Shown here: one piece after another, positions 22,956 through 33,266 of the stretch
How the letters are laid out: each line of letters begins with the position of its first letter
Position numbering within the stretch: position 1 is the stretch's first letter
The notes under the pieces: generated by a model
The model's database searches: none
The model's input: only the letters and a program-made list of their open reading frames with translations
Told to the model about the DNA's origin: nothing
Program-made: the position numbers and the translations under genes
Assembly: GCA_002104985.1 (NCBI GenBank)
Contig: MCGO01000019.1
Coordinates: forward strand, 558,001 to 622,000
Reading direction: 5' to 3'
Source: Rhizoclosmatium globosum
Lineage: Eukaryota > Chytridiomycota > Chytridiomycetes > Chytridiales > Chytriomycetaceae
DNA: 64,000 nt

Positions 22956-23481
22956 AGCGTTCTAAAGCTTGTCAACCTTCGCATTCAAATGAACCATTCG
23001 GCCTCAGCTGCTCCTGCATATACCTTTGAATTACAATCTTATTTAGTCTTAGTCTCCTCTTTTCATTAGCTCGCATTATAATAAACTTATTAAGTTATAA
23101 CATCGCATCTCGTTATCGTTCAATGCCTTTGTTATGGTCCACCCCATTTTCATTTCCAACGAACAAAAGAATAAGATCACATCGATGCAGTAAATTCGAG
23201 TGAGCAAACTAGATAGACTGTATGGGCCTTTGTGTGCACGCACTTGTGCACGCTCACTAGCACGCACCAATTTACCAGTCCGAATCAAACTGGTCCATAA
23301 CAATTCGGTCTCGACTCCGAAATGTCACTTGCTTGGTTTTGGATAAACGATAGGAAGAACACGTGCAGATTGCGATCGGGAATGACGACAAGATTCCAGA
23401 TGGACTCAAAAAGCGGCTGTGCCGCCCATAAAAAAAGAAAGCATCATTCCAACTTCCACATCCTTCACCATCTTATTACAA
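22956..23481 (+). other. Intergenic between B1 and B2
   Basis: No gene is supported. Near 23233-23270 there are close repeats of GCACGC/TGTGCACG, and at about 23410-23426 an inverted repeat GCGGC-TGT-GCCGC stands shortly before an A-rich TATA-like run and the B2 start. These are candidate promoter elements only. Confidence 0.4.
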
Positions 23482-23670
23482 ATGCCAGAGCCTAAACACA
23501 CTGCTTCATCATCCTCTACCAAGCATGAAGGTGGTGCCTCCGTCAAGCAACATGATTCGAGTAATTCAACAGGGACTGAGGCAGATGCTGTCAAGAATTG
23601 TCTGAAACGACGAAACAACTTTATGGTTCGCAGTATTGGGGAGGACTTGGAGGTGTTTGACAGGTTTTAA
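23482..23670 (+). CDS. 62-residue protein B2 (RRNNF/IGEDLEV family)
   Basis: Intronless paralogue of B1 about 530 bp downstream on the same strand. It starts MPEPKHTASSSSTKHEGG, is Ser/Thr/His-rich, and ends KRRNNFMVRSIGEDLEVFDRF. The conserved C-terminal peptide contrasts with the freely diverged N-terminal half, which suggests the tail is the working part. No known domain. An upstream inverted repeat and an A-rich tract probably belong to its promoter. Confidence 0.7.
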   Translation: MPEPKHTASSSSTKHEGGASVKQHDSSNSTGTEADAVKNCLKRRNNFMVRSIGEDLEVFDRF

Positions 23671-23903
23671 GCTTCATCGCGACATTGCTGGTTTTGGCAT
23701 TCATACATTCAATATTTATTAGCTTTAATCGTATCTGTTCAGTTTTAATAAATAATACTTTTTCTTTATTAGATAAACTTACTCAACTCAACTTCTACAT
23801 TGCCGCTTTTGAAAAAACGGCAGACGAACACTTGAAAAAAAACTAGGGCCTGCACCAGCCGTCAAATCTTCTGCAAATCTTCAATCCAAAACCCAACCTC
23901 GCA

Positions 23904-24158
23904 ATGAACGCCCGACCTCTGACTCCTCTCCTCCGCCGTACTCAGTTCGATGTGATTCAGAACCAGGACAACCGATTGATTCGAACCCTCCAGATTGGGA
24001 CTAGATCTGCACCAGTTGGTGGAGCGAGCAGTCCTCTGCCTGGGACACGGACTGTTTCTGGTGTGTCGCACGAGAAGGAGAATGTTGGAGTTGCTGTGCC
24101 TGTTGTTGCAGTGCTGGCAGCTCCTCCTGTTGCAAAGTGGAGGCGGAGCAAGGCGTGA
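23904..24158 (+). CDS. Small basic protein (A2)
   Basis: Intronless, 84 residues, starting MNARPLTPLLRRTQFDVIQ and ending LAAPPVAKWRRSKA. Rich in Arg, Val, Pro and Ala, without a clear membrane segment. The C-terminal KWR+ motif after an Ala/Pro stretch resembles one in A1 (21802-22374). The start context GCAATGA after a CA-rich leader looks like those of B1 and B2. Function unknown. Confidence 0.55.
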   Translation: MNARPLTPLLRRTQFDVIQNQDNRLIRTLQIGTRSAPVGGASSPLPGTRTVSGVSHEKENVGVAVPVVAVLAAPPVAKWRRSKA

Positions 24159-24539
24159 AGGCTGTGTCTTCTCTGCACTGCCACCTATGAGGCTCTATAC
24201 CTTGTTTCTGTATAATCTGCATTGTCTTGCATTCGATAGATTGTCGCTCTTTGAGTGAATAAAGCATACCCCTTTTGCATCTTTGATTGATTGGTGGTGT
24301 ATTTGATATGGTTGACCAATAGTCGTTCAGACGCTCAGACATAGATGATTAACAATTTACTACTGACTTATAGAAACGAAAGGTATTGAAATCAGGGTGA
24401 AAGAAAACCGCGATTCTTGACTATCACAGCTTCACAAAACGAGTTTCACATTCGTACACAGCTTTATTTACGCAGTTTTTACCGTAGAGAGCATAGAAAC
24501 GATTCAATTATAGTATAGGAATATTTCAACAAGCTTAGT

Positions 24540-26975
24540 TTAAGCGCAAGGAATACCCTCAGCAGTCTCGTTAAGACCTTGTGCAATGTAGTACGAGCAA
24601 TCATAATCTTTGTAGGAAGCTCCTGGGAAGCAGTAATAATCGATCGCAACATTGTCTGTGTTTGGGTTGAGAGCCCACCACTTGTCAAACGTGTATCCTG
24701 ACAAACCAATGATGGCAACAAGAAGAGTAACAATCGCGGCAGCGGCGTCCCAAGCAGCTCCCATAACGTACAAGTACTTTTGGTAAAACTCCTTGTATCT
24801 ATTGAAGATAATAACCTGTCCAACAAATCCAGCAAGGAAAGGCGCAATCAAATACACTTGGTATGTCTGCACACCGGCAAATTGGAAGAAAATTGGGAAG
24901 TTACAGTAGTACCAGAATCGTGACTTGTAAACGTACTTGTTTGCCAACCATGGAAGAACTGGAGCAATGGCACCAATCAAGAAACACCAGAGGAGGGATT
25001 CATACACGGATCCGATACCAAAGAAACGCTGGGGACCAATAGCTCCCCAAATACCACCGGCGGAGTAGAATACTTGGTATGAGTTGTAACCCCAACCAGT
25101 TGACCCAAGAAGCTTGTTAGTGTTGAACATCATGAACCAGGCGGTCGCGGTCGCAGCAACAGCGTTAATCAAAGTTCCAAGCATCTGAGCCCCGACCATC
25201 GCGTAGGGTGGGATGTGGAGGTAGTGACCAAGCTTCAATCTCCTGACAAGTTCAAGGCTTGAATCAAGTTGTTTGTTCCCCATGACTTGAAAGCCATAAC
25301 AGCGACGGTCTGTCCTGGAATCATGAGACCGATAACAAACTCGGAAAGAACGTTCAAATACATCTGGACACCGGTGATTGCGTAGATGGAGCCGTATGGA
25401 ACGACAAAGATGGCAACCATGAAGATGTTGAAGAAGATTCCCCACCATGGCATACCGAATGGAGTCCAGAGAGAAATGGCGAGACCTCCAGCCATGCAAA
25501 TGACCATGAAGATAACGTAGACCCAGTCTGGCACTTCTGGGTAAGCTTCCATCATCTTGGAGTGTTTGTCAAGGGCGTCAACTTCATCACGGACTTGTCT
25601 GAAGGCATTCATTGTCTGACGGTAGATGTCCTTTCCGTACCAAAGACCAACGTGAACCAAAGCAGCGGTGACAGTCAAGAAGGACGAAGCATATGAAAGA
25701 GCGAACATGGATGTAATACGAACTGGAGCAACATTGTTGTACTTCTTGGTATCCAAGTTGAAGTTGTCAGAAACATTGTAAAAGTACTTGGCAGAGACTT
25801 TGGTTCCAATTGGCAGAGTTCCGTTCTTGTTACCCACAAAGAGACCGGGAGAGTTCAAGATTGGGTTCAATGAGCCTTGGTAACCTCCAATGTGGAAGTC
25901 GGCGTTGTTTCCGAGGGTGTCAAAGGCATACATCATTGGAGTTACGATCCAAAGGAAGACAATGTATCCGATGGTTTTGATGGCATTGGCGTAGAATGGT
26001 TGGGCAAAGTAGATTCCACCAATGTTGTTCCAGTCGAAAGTCATTCCGAGGAATCCGGCTCCCTGGGTAACGGATCCAGCAATGTTGTTGAAGTTGCTGA
26101 GGACTCCGGATGGACCGTTACCCTTTCCGGCGATAAGACATCCGATGGAGACGGCTTGGAGGGCTGGAGCCAGGAATTCTGGGATCCACTGTTTTATTTG
26201 ATACATTATTAGTATTGATGCGGAGCGGTTCAGTTGAATACAAACCTCATACACAAACATTCCAGCAAAAGCAATCCAGAAAAACTTGGTTCTGGACATT
26301 GTCCAGCGCTCAGTGTCCACAGTCGCATTACCAGCAGCGTTCTGGTGGAACGAAGCAAACAAGGCAATAGTTGTCATGTTCGATGGCCACCACATGGCAG
26401 TTGGCTTGACAAGGAAGCGGCGAGTAAGTCCTGAGAAACCGTATCCCAAGAACTGAGTGACAAGCACGAAACCGAGAGCAGCCATAAACGTGATATCTCC
26501 GGCGTTCATGAGACCTGGCATGACTTGCACAATGACGTTATCGATACCATATGGAGCTGTGGTGGTTGCGGAGAGAATGTAGATGATGACGTGCTCTTTC
26601 ATGGAGAAGGGGCCTGGGTTCAGAATTCCTGATGGGAGGGCGGCGGCGAAGGAGAGACCGATTGGGTATGAGAGAATCACGGCGACAACTGATGGAACTG
26701 AGAATGGCGCTGAACGGAATGAGAGGGCTGTGTTTGCTACTGAGAGGATGATGGCGAAGAAGGTTCCAATGAATACGGAACGGAATGTCCAGCATGGAGT
26801 TGAAGGGTCATCAGTTTGAGGCACAATGAAATCACTTATGTTATCGTTAGATACAGTTACAGGAGGGAAAGAGTAAGACATACATGTGCTCCTCAATATA
26901 CTTTGCATCCTCCAAAGACTCTTCCTGGATGATAACATCCTCTTCGTGGTGTGGTTTCTCTTCAAGCGGCGTCAT
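24540..26975 (-). CDS. Oligopeptide transporter, OPT family (OPT3)
   Basis: Third OPT paralogue. Exon 1 (MTPLEEKPHHEEDVIIQEE) ends in an acidic stretch, and the intron 26835-26883 splits the same codon as in the other copies, before DFIVPQTDDPSTPCWTF. A second intron, 26189-26245, interrupts VYE-WIPEFLAPALQ; it is 57 nt with no in-frame stop. OPT signatures: LNPGPFSMKEHVII, GLTRRFLVKPTAMWW, MAFKSWGTNNLIQ, LKLGHYLHIPPYAM, IWGAIGPQRFFGIGS. It ends DYDCSYYIAQGLNETAEGIP plus CA. A missing base near 25250 joins LNLSGD to LKLGHYL. GCCACC and an A/T-rich TATA-like box lie upstream (27045-27065), echoing the OPT1/OPT2 promoters. Confidence 0.94.
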
Positions 26976-27840
26976 TTGTAAGAAGCGGCGTGCTTGAAGG
27001 CTGTGAAAATGAAGAAAAGAGGGCGATTTGGAACCCTCTTTCTTTTTATGCCCTGCAGGTGGCTCATCTCCCAATATGAAGAAAAAGATGGTGATTTCAT
27101 TTGAAATGGAGATGAGAAATGATGAAATTTATGTGTGCTTATCGTCGCTGCAATGTATGTGAGAATTGTTCATGATCTGCTTGAGTTGCTGTGCACCAGT
27201 TTCGATGGTGTCGAGACTGCTCCATCAACGTTAAGCGTTGACGGCGGGTGTGCCATGGCCACATTTGAGAGCCACACAGCCTGCGATATCAGCCTTCAAA
27301 ATTGTGATTTAATCAAAGAGACGCCTTCAAACGGATCTTTCACCGCTTCTGCTGTATTTAGCGATACGTTGCTATACTCCACGTCGTACATTCTCGATTC
27401 CACAGCAACTAGTCTCTTCGAAGAGAAGGAAGGGACGCACAATATCAAGCACAGAGGTTGAGGGAGATGGGCGAAGATGGAATTTTTGGAGGCGTTCGGG
27501 AAAATTTTAATCAATGGAAGTTGTTCTTGCAGTTGGTCTGACAAATGCATTCGAACGAAAGGATGCCTATGAGAGAGAAGGGAATAAGTGCAGAACTATA
27601 CGCAAATGCTTATTCGTTCATGGTGGTCAAAGATTATTGCTGCAGTACACCCATCGCTGAATAATACCAAGCAACTCAACACAACCAACACACCTCACAG
27701 CCACCCAAACAACGCCACCTCGTAATCTCCGTCAAAAATCACGACGCTTTTTTTAATCATTTATTCGAATTTGTAAGCACAATTGTAAATCGATACCGCA
27801 CAAACATCGCACCTCGTCATCGCAAAATAACCCCCTTTTT
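26976..27840 (+). other. Intergenic between OPT3 and OPT4
   Basis: Holds the OPT3 promoter (on the minus strand GCCACC near 27059-27064, then CATAAAAAG towards the start). Short open frames on both strands from about 27135 to 27550 lack domains, homologues in the window or splice support, so I do not call a gene. Confidence 0.45.
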
Positions 27841-30800
27841 TTACGCAACGCAAGGAGTTCCATCAGCAAGCTCCGTGATATCCTGGGCAAGGTAGTATGA
27901 ACAATCCCAATCGTTGTACGTCGCGCCAGGGTAACAGTAGTAATCGAGAGGAACGTTGTCCGTGTTTCTAATGCGTGTATCAGGTTACTTTCTAGCGGGT
28001 GTAGGCTGAACTTACGGATTGAGAGCATGCCACGATGTGAAGTTAGTTCCGAGGAGACCCATCACGGAGATGATGAGGGTTACGATACCGGCGGAGGCGT
28101 CGAAGGCTGCACCCATGACGTATAGGTACTGTTAAAAAAAGGAGAATGAGAGATTGATAGGAATGAGCGATGGTGGGAGATGGGTACCTTTTGGTAAAAC
28201 TCTTTGAAGTAGTTGTAGATGATGATTTGTCCAATGAACAAGTGACGAATGGGGCAATGACTAGACTTGGTAACTTTGGACTCCAGCGAACTAGTTGCAA
28301 GTTTGGGTCAGTAAGAGAATCGTTGACATCGTACAGATAGAAGGTAGAGTTTTAAGAAACCTGGTAAAAGATGGCAAAGTTCATATAATGCCAGTATCTG
28401 CTTCGAATAATGAACTTGTTTCCAAGCCATGGGAGAACTGGAGAAACTGCACCAATCAAGAAGCACCTACATCAAAGCATTAGTTTCGCCTCAAATAAGA
28501 GGAATATCGAACGCACCACATGAGGTTTTCGTAGATTGACCCAATACCAAAGAAGCGTTGAGGACCATCGCACCCCAAATACCACCAGCTATGAAAAAGA
28601 AAAGAGTATAGTCTCACAAGGTATCAAAACAACAAAACAAACCAGCATAAAAGACTTGATAATTGTTATATCCCCATCCAGTACCACCCAATAACGAATT
28701 CGTGTTAAACATCTACCCAGCAAAAGAACATTCAATAAATCATCCCCACACCCCCCACCCTCACAAAACTCACCATAAACCAAGCCGCACTCGTCGCCAC
28801 AACCGCATTCAAAAACGTCCCCAACATCTGCGCCCCCACCATCGCATACGGCGGAACATGCAAATACTGACCCAACTTCAAATCCCCCGACAAATTCAAC
28901 GCCTGTATCAAATTATTCGTGCCCCACGACTTGAACGCCATCACCGCGATCGTCTGCCCTGGATCATGAGACCGATGACGAACTCGGTTAGGACGTTTAG
29001 GTACATCTGCACACCGGTGATTGCGTAGATTGAGCCGTAGGGGACGACGAAGAGGGATACGAGGAAGAGGTTGAAGAATATGCCCCACCATGGCATTCCG
29101 AAGGGTGTTAGGAGGGAGACGAGGAGGCCTGTTTGGATGGGTGTGTTGTCAGATTTGGAAAAGGTGGGGGAGGGAAGGGGTTTACCTCCGGCTGTGCAGA
29201 TCGCCATGAAGATGAGGTACATCCAGTCGGGCACTTCTGGGTACGATTCCATCATTTTGACGTGTTTGTCAAGGGCGTCGACTTCGTCACGGACTTGACG
29301 GAGGGCGTTCATTGTCTGACGGTAGATATCCTTTCCGTACCAGAGACCAACGTGGACTAAAGCCGCTGTTACGGTGAGGAACGATGAAGCGTATGAGAGT
29401 GTGAATGTGGATGTAATGTGAACTGGTGCGACACCGTTGTATGCGGTAACGTTCAGGTTGTAGTTATCGGACACGTTGTAAAAAAAGTTTGGACGGATTT
29501 TCGAGCCTTGTGGTTTTATGCCCTTGGCTGCACCGACAAAGAGACCGGCTGAGTTTATGATTGGGTTCAGAGAGCCTTGGTACCCTCCCAAGCGTAACTT
29601 CTCGTTGATACCGAACGTGTCTGCGTTGTACATGAGCGGGGTTGCGATCCAAAGGAAGAGAATGTTTCCGAGCGTGTTGCAGAGGTTCGCGTAGAAGGGT
29701 TGGGCAAAGTTGATACCGCCAATGTTTGTCCAGTCGAAGGTGAGGCCGAGGAAGCCGACGCCGTTTAGCGCTGAACCTGCGATTGCGTTGTAGCGGGAAA
29801 GAACGCCTGAGGGGCCGGAGCCGCGGCCTGCGAAGAGACAGCCGAAGGAAACGGCTTGGAGGACGGGCGCGAAGAAGCCGGGAATCCACTTGGAAAAGTT
29901 GTTAGGAGAAATTGCGGGAGTGAGGACTGTGAACTAGGTACCTCATACACAAACATTCCTGCAAATGCAATCCAGAAGAACATTGTTCGTGACATTTTCC
30001 ACTTGTCTCCAGCGATTGCTCCAGTTTCTGCCTTGTGGAAGGATGAGAAGAGGGCAATAGTAGTGAGGTTGGATGGCCACCTAAACAGGGTGTTAGACTC
30101 AAAAGCAAGAAGATAACAAGAAAGAAACGAACCACATGGCAGTTGGCTTGACAAGGAAACGACGAGTAAGACCAGAGAACCCGTATCCCAAGAACTGAGT
30201 GACAAGCACGAATCCAAGAGCTTGAGCATAAGTAATATCCGTGTTTCCCATCAATTTCGGGTACACTTGAGAAATGACATTGTCGATTCCTTGTCCGAGT
30301 CGAGTTAAGTTTAGTGAGCATCGTCACAACTGGATTCCTAACTAAGGTACTCACCGTATGGCGCTGTGGTGTCGCACTCATGATGTAAACAAGCACGTGT
30401 TCCTTCATAGAGAATGCACCTATGCAGTTATGAACCAAGCAGGACATAGGAGTCAGTATCAAGCACAAAAGGAACGCCAAACAAAAACACACCTGGATTC
30501 AGTATTCCGCGTGGAAGCACCTTACTCAAGAAGATTCCCATTGGATACGACAGGATTGTTGCAACGACAGGCGGAATTGAAAAGGGAGCCGAACGGAACG
30601 ACAAACAAGTATTCGCAAACGAGAGAACAACGGCAAACAACGTGCCCAGAAACACAGATCGGACTGTGAACGCGGGTGTGATGGATCATCGGTTTGAGGA
30701 ACGATGAAGTCGCTTTGAGTTGGTGTTTGTTACTAGTTAGTTAGTGTGGGAATAGAGTATTAGAGACATAGTTACATGTGGTCCAGAATGTCCTTCACAT

Positions 30801-30873
30801 CGTCTACGAATTCGTCTGCAATTGCAACATCCACTTCGGATTCGTGCTTATCAGGTGGTGGTGGTTGCGCCAT
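27841..30873 (-). CDS. Oligopeptide transporter, OPT family (OPT4), intron-rich
   Basis: Fourth OPT paralogue, just upstream of OPT3 on the same strand. It starts MAQPPPPDKHESEVDVAIAD; the first intron (30713-30775) splits the codon before DFIVPQTDDP as in all copies. Unlike them it has at least ten introns, including 30420-30492, 30290-30354, one after PTAMW near 30080, one after FVYE near 29940, one at about 29130-29190, and several between 27960 and 28780. OPT hallmarks are complete: NPG-AFSMKEHVLV, GLTRRFLVKPTAMW, MAFKSWGTNNLIQ, LKLGQYLHVPPYAM, a GPQRFFGIGS-like box, and C terminus DWDCSYYLAQDITELADGTP plus CVA. Single missing bases near 28965, 30680 and 28568 restore the frame. Substrate unknown; peptide import is the family role. 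Confidence 0.9.
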
Positions 30874-31080
30874 GTTTTTGATGCTGAATTTAGAGCAGAG
30901 AAAGAAGCAAAGAAAGAATGGGTTTGAGCTATTCTTGGATCACTGGATCCATTGGTGGAAACAAGTGGAAGCGAAAAAGAGCCGATGTGTTTAATTAATT
31001 AATAATGATTTAATTGTTAGTATTAACGAAAGAGGTCTCTTTGATTCTTCCTGTTACTTACTCCTTCTTTCGTTGTCCGA

Positions 31081-31110
31081 ATCCAATCCAATCCAATCCA
31101 ATCCAATCCA
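31081..31110 (+). repeat. (ATCCA)6 microsatellite with overlapping CCAAT boxes
   Basis: Six head-to-tail ATCCA units end 12 nt before the start codon at 31123. The array spells repeated CCAAT, so it may work as a multi-CCAAT promoter/leader element or be a neutral microsatellite. Confidence 0.7.
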
Positions 31111-31122
31111 ACCACCAATTCA

Positions 31123-33220
31123 ATGCTTTCCGACATCGAAGTCATCAGCGTCCACGACTCCGACTCTGCCTCCGAATCCAGCGAAAGTGTCCGCCAAGAA
31201 CCAGTTGAATCCTCGGAAAGCGAAAGCGAAAGTGAACAAGAACAAGAACAAACAGAACAACGCAGACAACAGCCATCCGAGGCCACCCAAGGTACCCCCA
31301 CCCCTACCTTCTCTCTTAACACTAAACCAATTAAATCAAATCAAATCAAAGATGTCTTCCAATCGCCAAAAGAAAAGCCACAAAAGAAACGAAAGGTCCA
31401 CGTCTCTCCAATCAGAGATCAAACTCCGCTTAATGAATGCATCATTTGTATGGGAAACTGGTCTTCAACGGGCACTCACAGAACCGCATCGTTGAAGTGC
31501 GGCCATTTGTTTGGCTCAAAGTGTATTAAGCTGTGGTTGAAGGACAAGGGGAAGAATGGAATCTGTCCTATCTGCAAGTTGAGTTTGGTTTGTTGTGGAG
31601 CGAAGAAAGGGTTGAAGAGAGGAGGTTATGGTTTCGATGGTTTCGATGGTTTCGATGGTTGTGTCGGAAGTTAAAGACTTGGATCAGTGAATACGAAGAA
31701 ACAGGAAATCTTGGAAGAAAGATCGAGTCTATGAGTTTTAGCGAAATCATGATGGAATAGTCAAAGACATTGTTTCGGATGGATCTGTTATCAAGAGGAG
31801 AGACCCAGTCGAACAAGCACTCTTAAAACGCGTCTCACACTCCATTTGAACAGAGCACCCGCAAATCGAATGATGTTCGACATGTATTTGCTCTAAATCT
31901 AACGGCGGTTGATACATCGATCTTTGTAAAGCGTATCAAGTTCGGGATACTGCGCTTCTGCAGCTATCTATTGTACAGAAAGAAATGAAGAGTTGAAACT
32001 GAAACTAAGGGAGTGGGAACGGTGTATGAAGTCTGGCTTTGGAATGATGGGGAGCGGTGCTGATGCGAAATATAGAGTCATGGCGAACGTAATGTTGACT
32101 AAAGGAACTGTCCGAGTCGGTGCTGCCAGTTGGGATCATACTGGGTATGAGTTTGTGTCATATTCCTTGTTTCACTCAATCGATTCTCCATCAGATACCT
32201 CTACGTCGCTCATGCACTGACAGCAACTGAATTCGGGGTCACGAAAATCGATGTTGAAAACAGAATGCAACGCGTCTTCACACCTCTACATTCTGCAATG
32301 GTTCGAGATGTCAAAGTCCGAAGCCGAACGGCGTCAGAGACACACTACTAACCATAGGCCTCGACAAAAAATGAAGCTATATTCATACGAAACATCAGAC
32401 TACAACATGAGGTAACCTACTCCCTCCCTATCCCTCCCACTTTAACAACAACCCCACCCACAAAAAATAGCATCGACCTCCCAACCCCCGGCTGGTCCTG
32501 CACATTCGACACCCTCCGCGACAACATCCTCTACGCCGGCTCCGGCACCGCCTCCAAAATCCTCATGTACGACACAAGAAACCCCTCCACCCCCCTCAAA
32601 ACCCTCCAAGACGCTCCACCCCTCGGCCGTCCCGGCAGCGGCGTGCACAGCCTGTACCACGTCGAATCCACAAACGCGCTCGTCGGAGGAACACTGCACA
32701 CAAGTTTCTGGGTCCAGAACCTGTCGTCTGACCCGATGCAGTGTTTCAGCGCTGGAGAAGGCGTTCGCTGTGTGGATACGTTTCGGGGCGGGGAGCAGTG
32801 TTCGGGTGTTTGGTTTGATTGTGGGAGTCGGGTTTTGTTTTCGAGTTGGAGGAAGAGTGGTGGTGGTGGTGGTGGTGGAGGGGAGGGGGGAGGAGCACGC
32901 ATGTTGTTGAGAGGAGACGGGATGGGGATGGTGGGTTTGAGCATGTTGCGGAGTTTGATACGGCTTTGTATACGACTTTGAATCGGAATCGGTGTTTTGA
33001 ACGGAGGAGTGGGGGTAGTGGCGAGTGGGGTTGGGGGGTTGGTGTTTATGACGGGTGGGGAGGGGCAGGTTCTTGTGAATTCTGTGAATGATGTTGGGTG
33101 GTGAGGGAGGTTCAGAGGCTTGGCGTTGAGACGGGGGCAAAGGTTATGGATGTTGTTCCGTTTGGGAGGAGTGGATGCGTTGCTGTTTTGACGGATAGTA
33201 AAGTACATGTGTGGCAATAA
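31123..33220 (+). CDS. RFWD3: RFWD3-like RING/WD40 E3 ubiquitin ligase
   Basis: In animals and plants RFWD3 ubiquitinates RPA and RAD51 at damaged DNA and acts in interstrand-crosslink repair. Here a Ser/Glu/Gln-rich N terminus leads to a RING: CIICMGNWSSTGTHR, LKCGHLFGSKCIKLWLK, CPICKL. The GHLFG-CIxxWL form is typical of RFWD3. A Phe-Asp-Gly 9-nt repeat (about 31629-31660) and a coiled-coil-like part follow, then WD40 blades: FGVTKIDVENRMQRVFTPLH, LPTPGWSCTFDTLRDNILYA, KILMYDTRNPSTP, ALVGGTLHTSFW and a final blade VLTDSKVHVWQ. An intron ends at about 32469. Several frame changes between 31580 and 33130 leave exon borders unsure; a Gly run at 32858-32890 is low complexity. It converges on the 7TM-RGS gene with 46 bp between stops. 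Confidence 0.78.
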
Positions 33221-33266
33221 ATAATTTCAAGATATATGTACAATGTGGTTGACTTTATGAACCGTA

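Noticed and set aside
22402..22965. 187-residue open frame over B1
   Set aside because: The B1 frame is conserved in B2 and this one is not; composition after 22680 looks like out-of-frame reading.
27135..27550. Overlapping open frames on both strands between OPT3 and OPT4
   Set aside because: No domain, no paralogue and no splice signals favour either strand.
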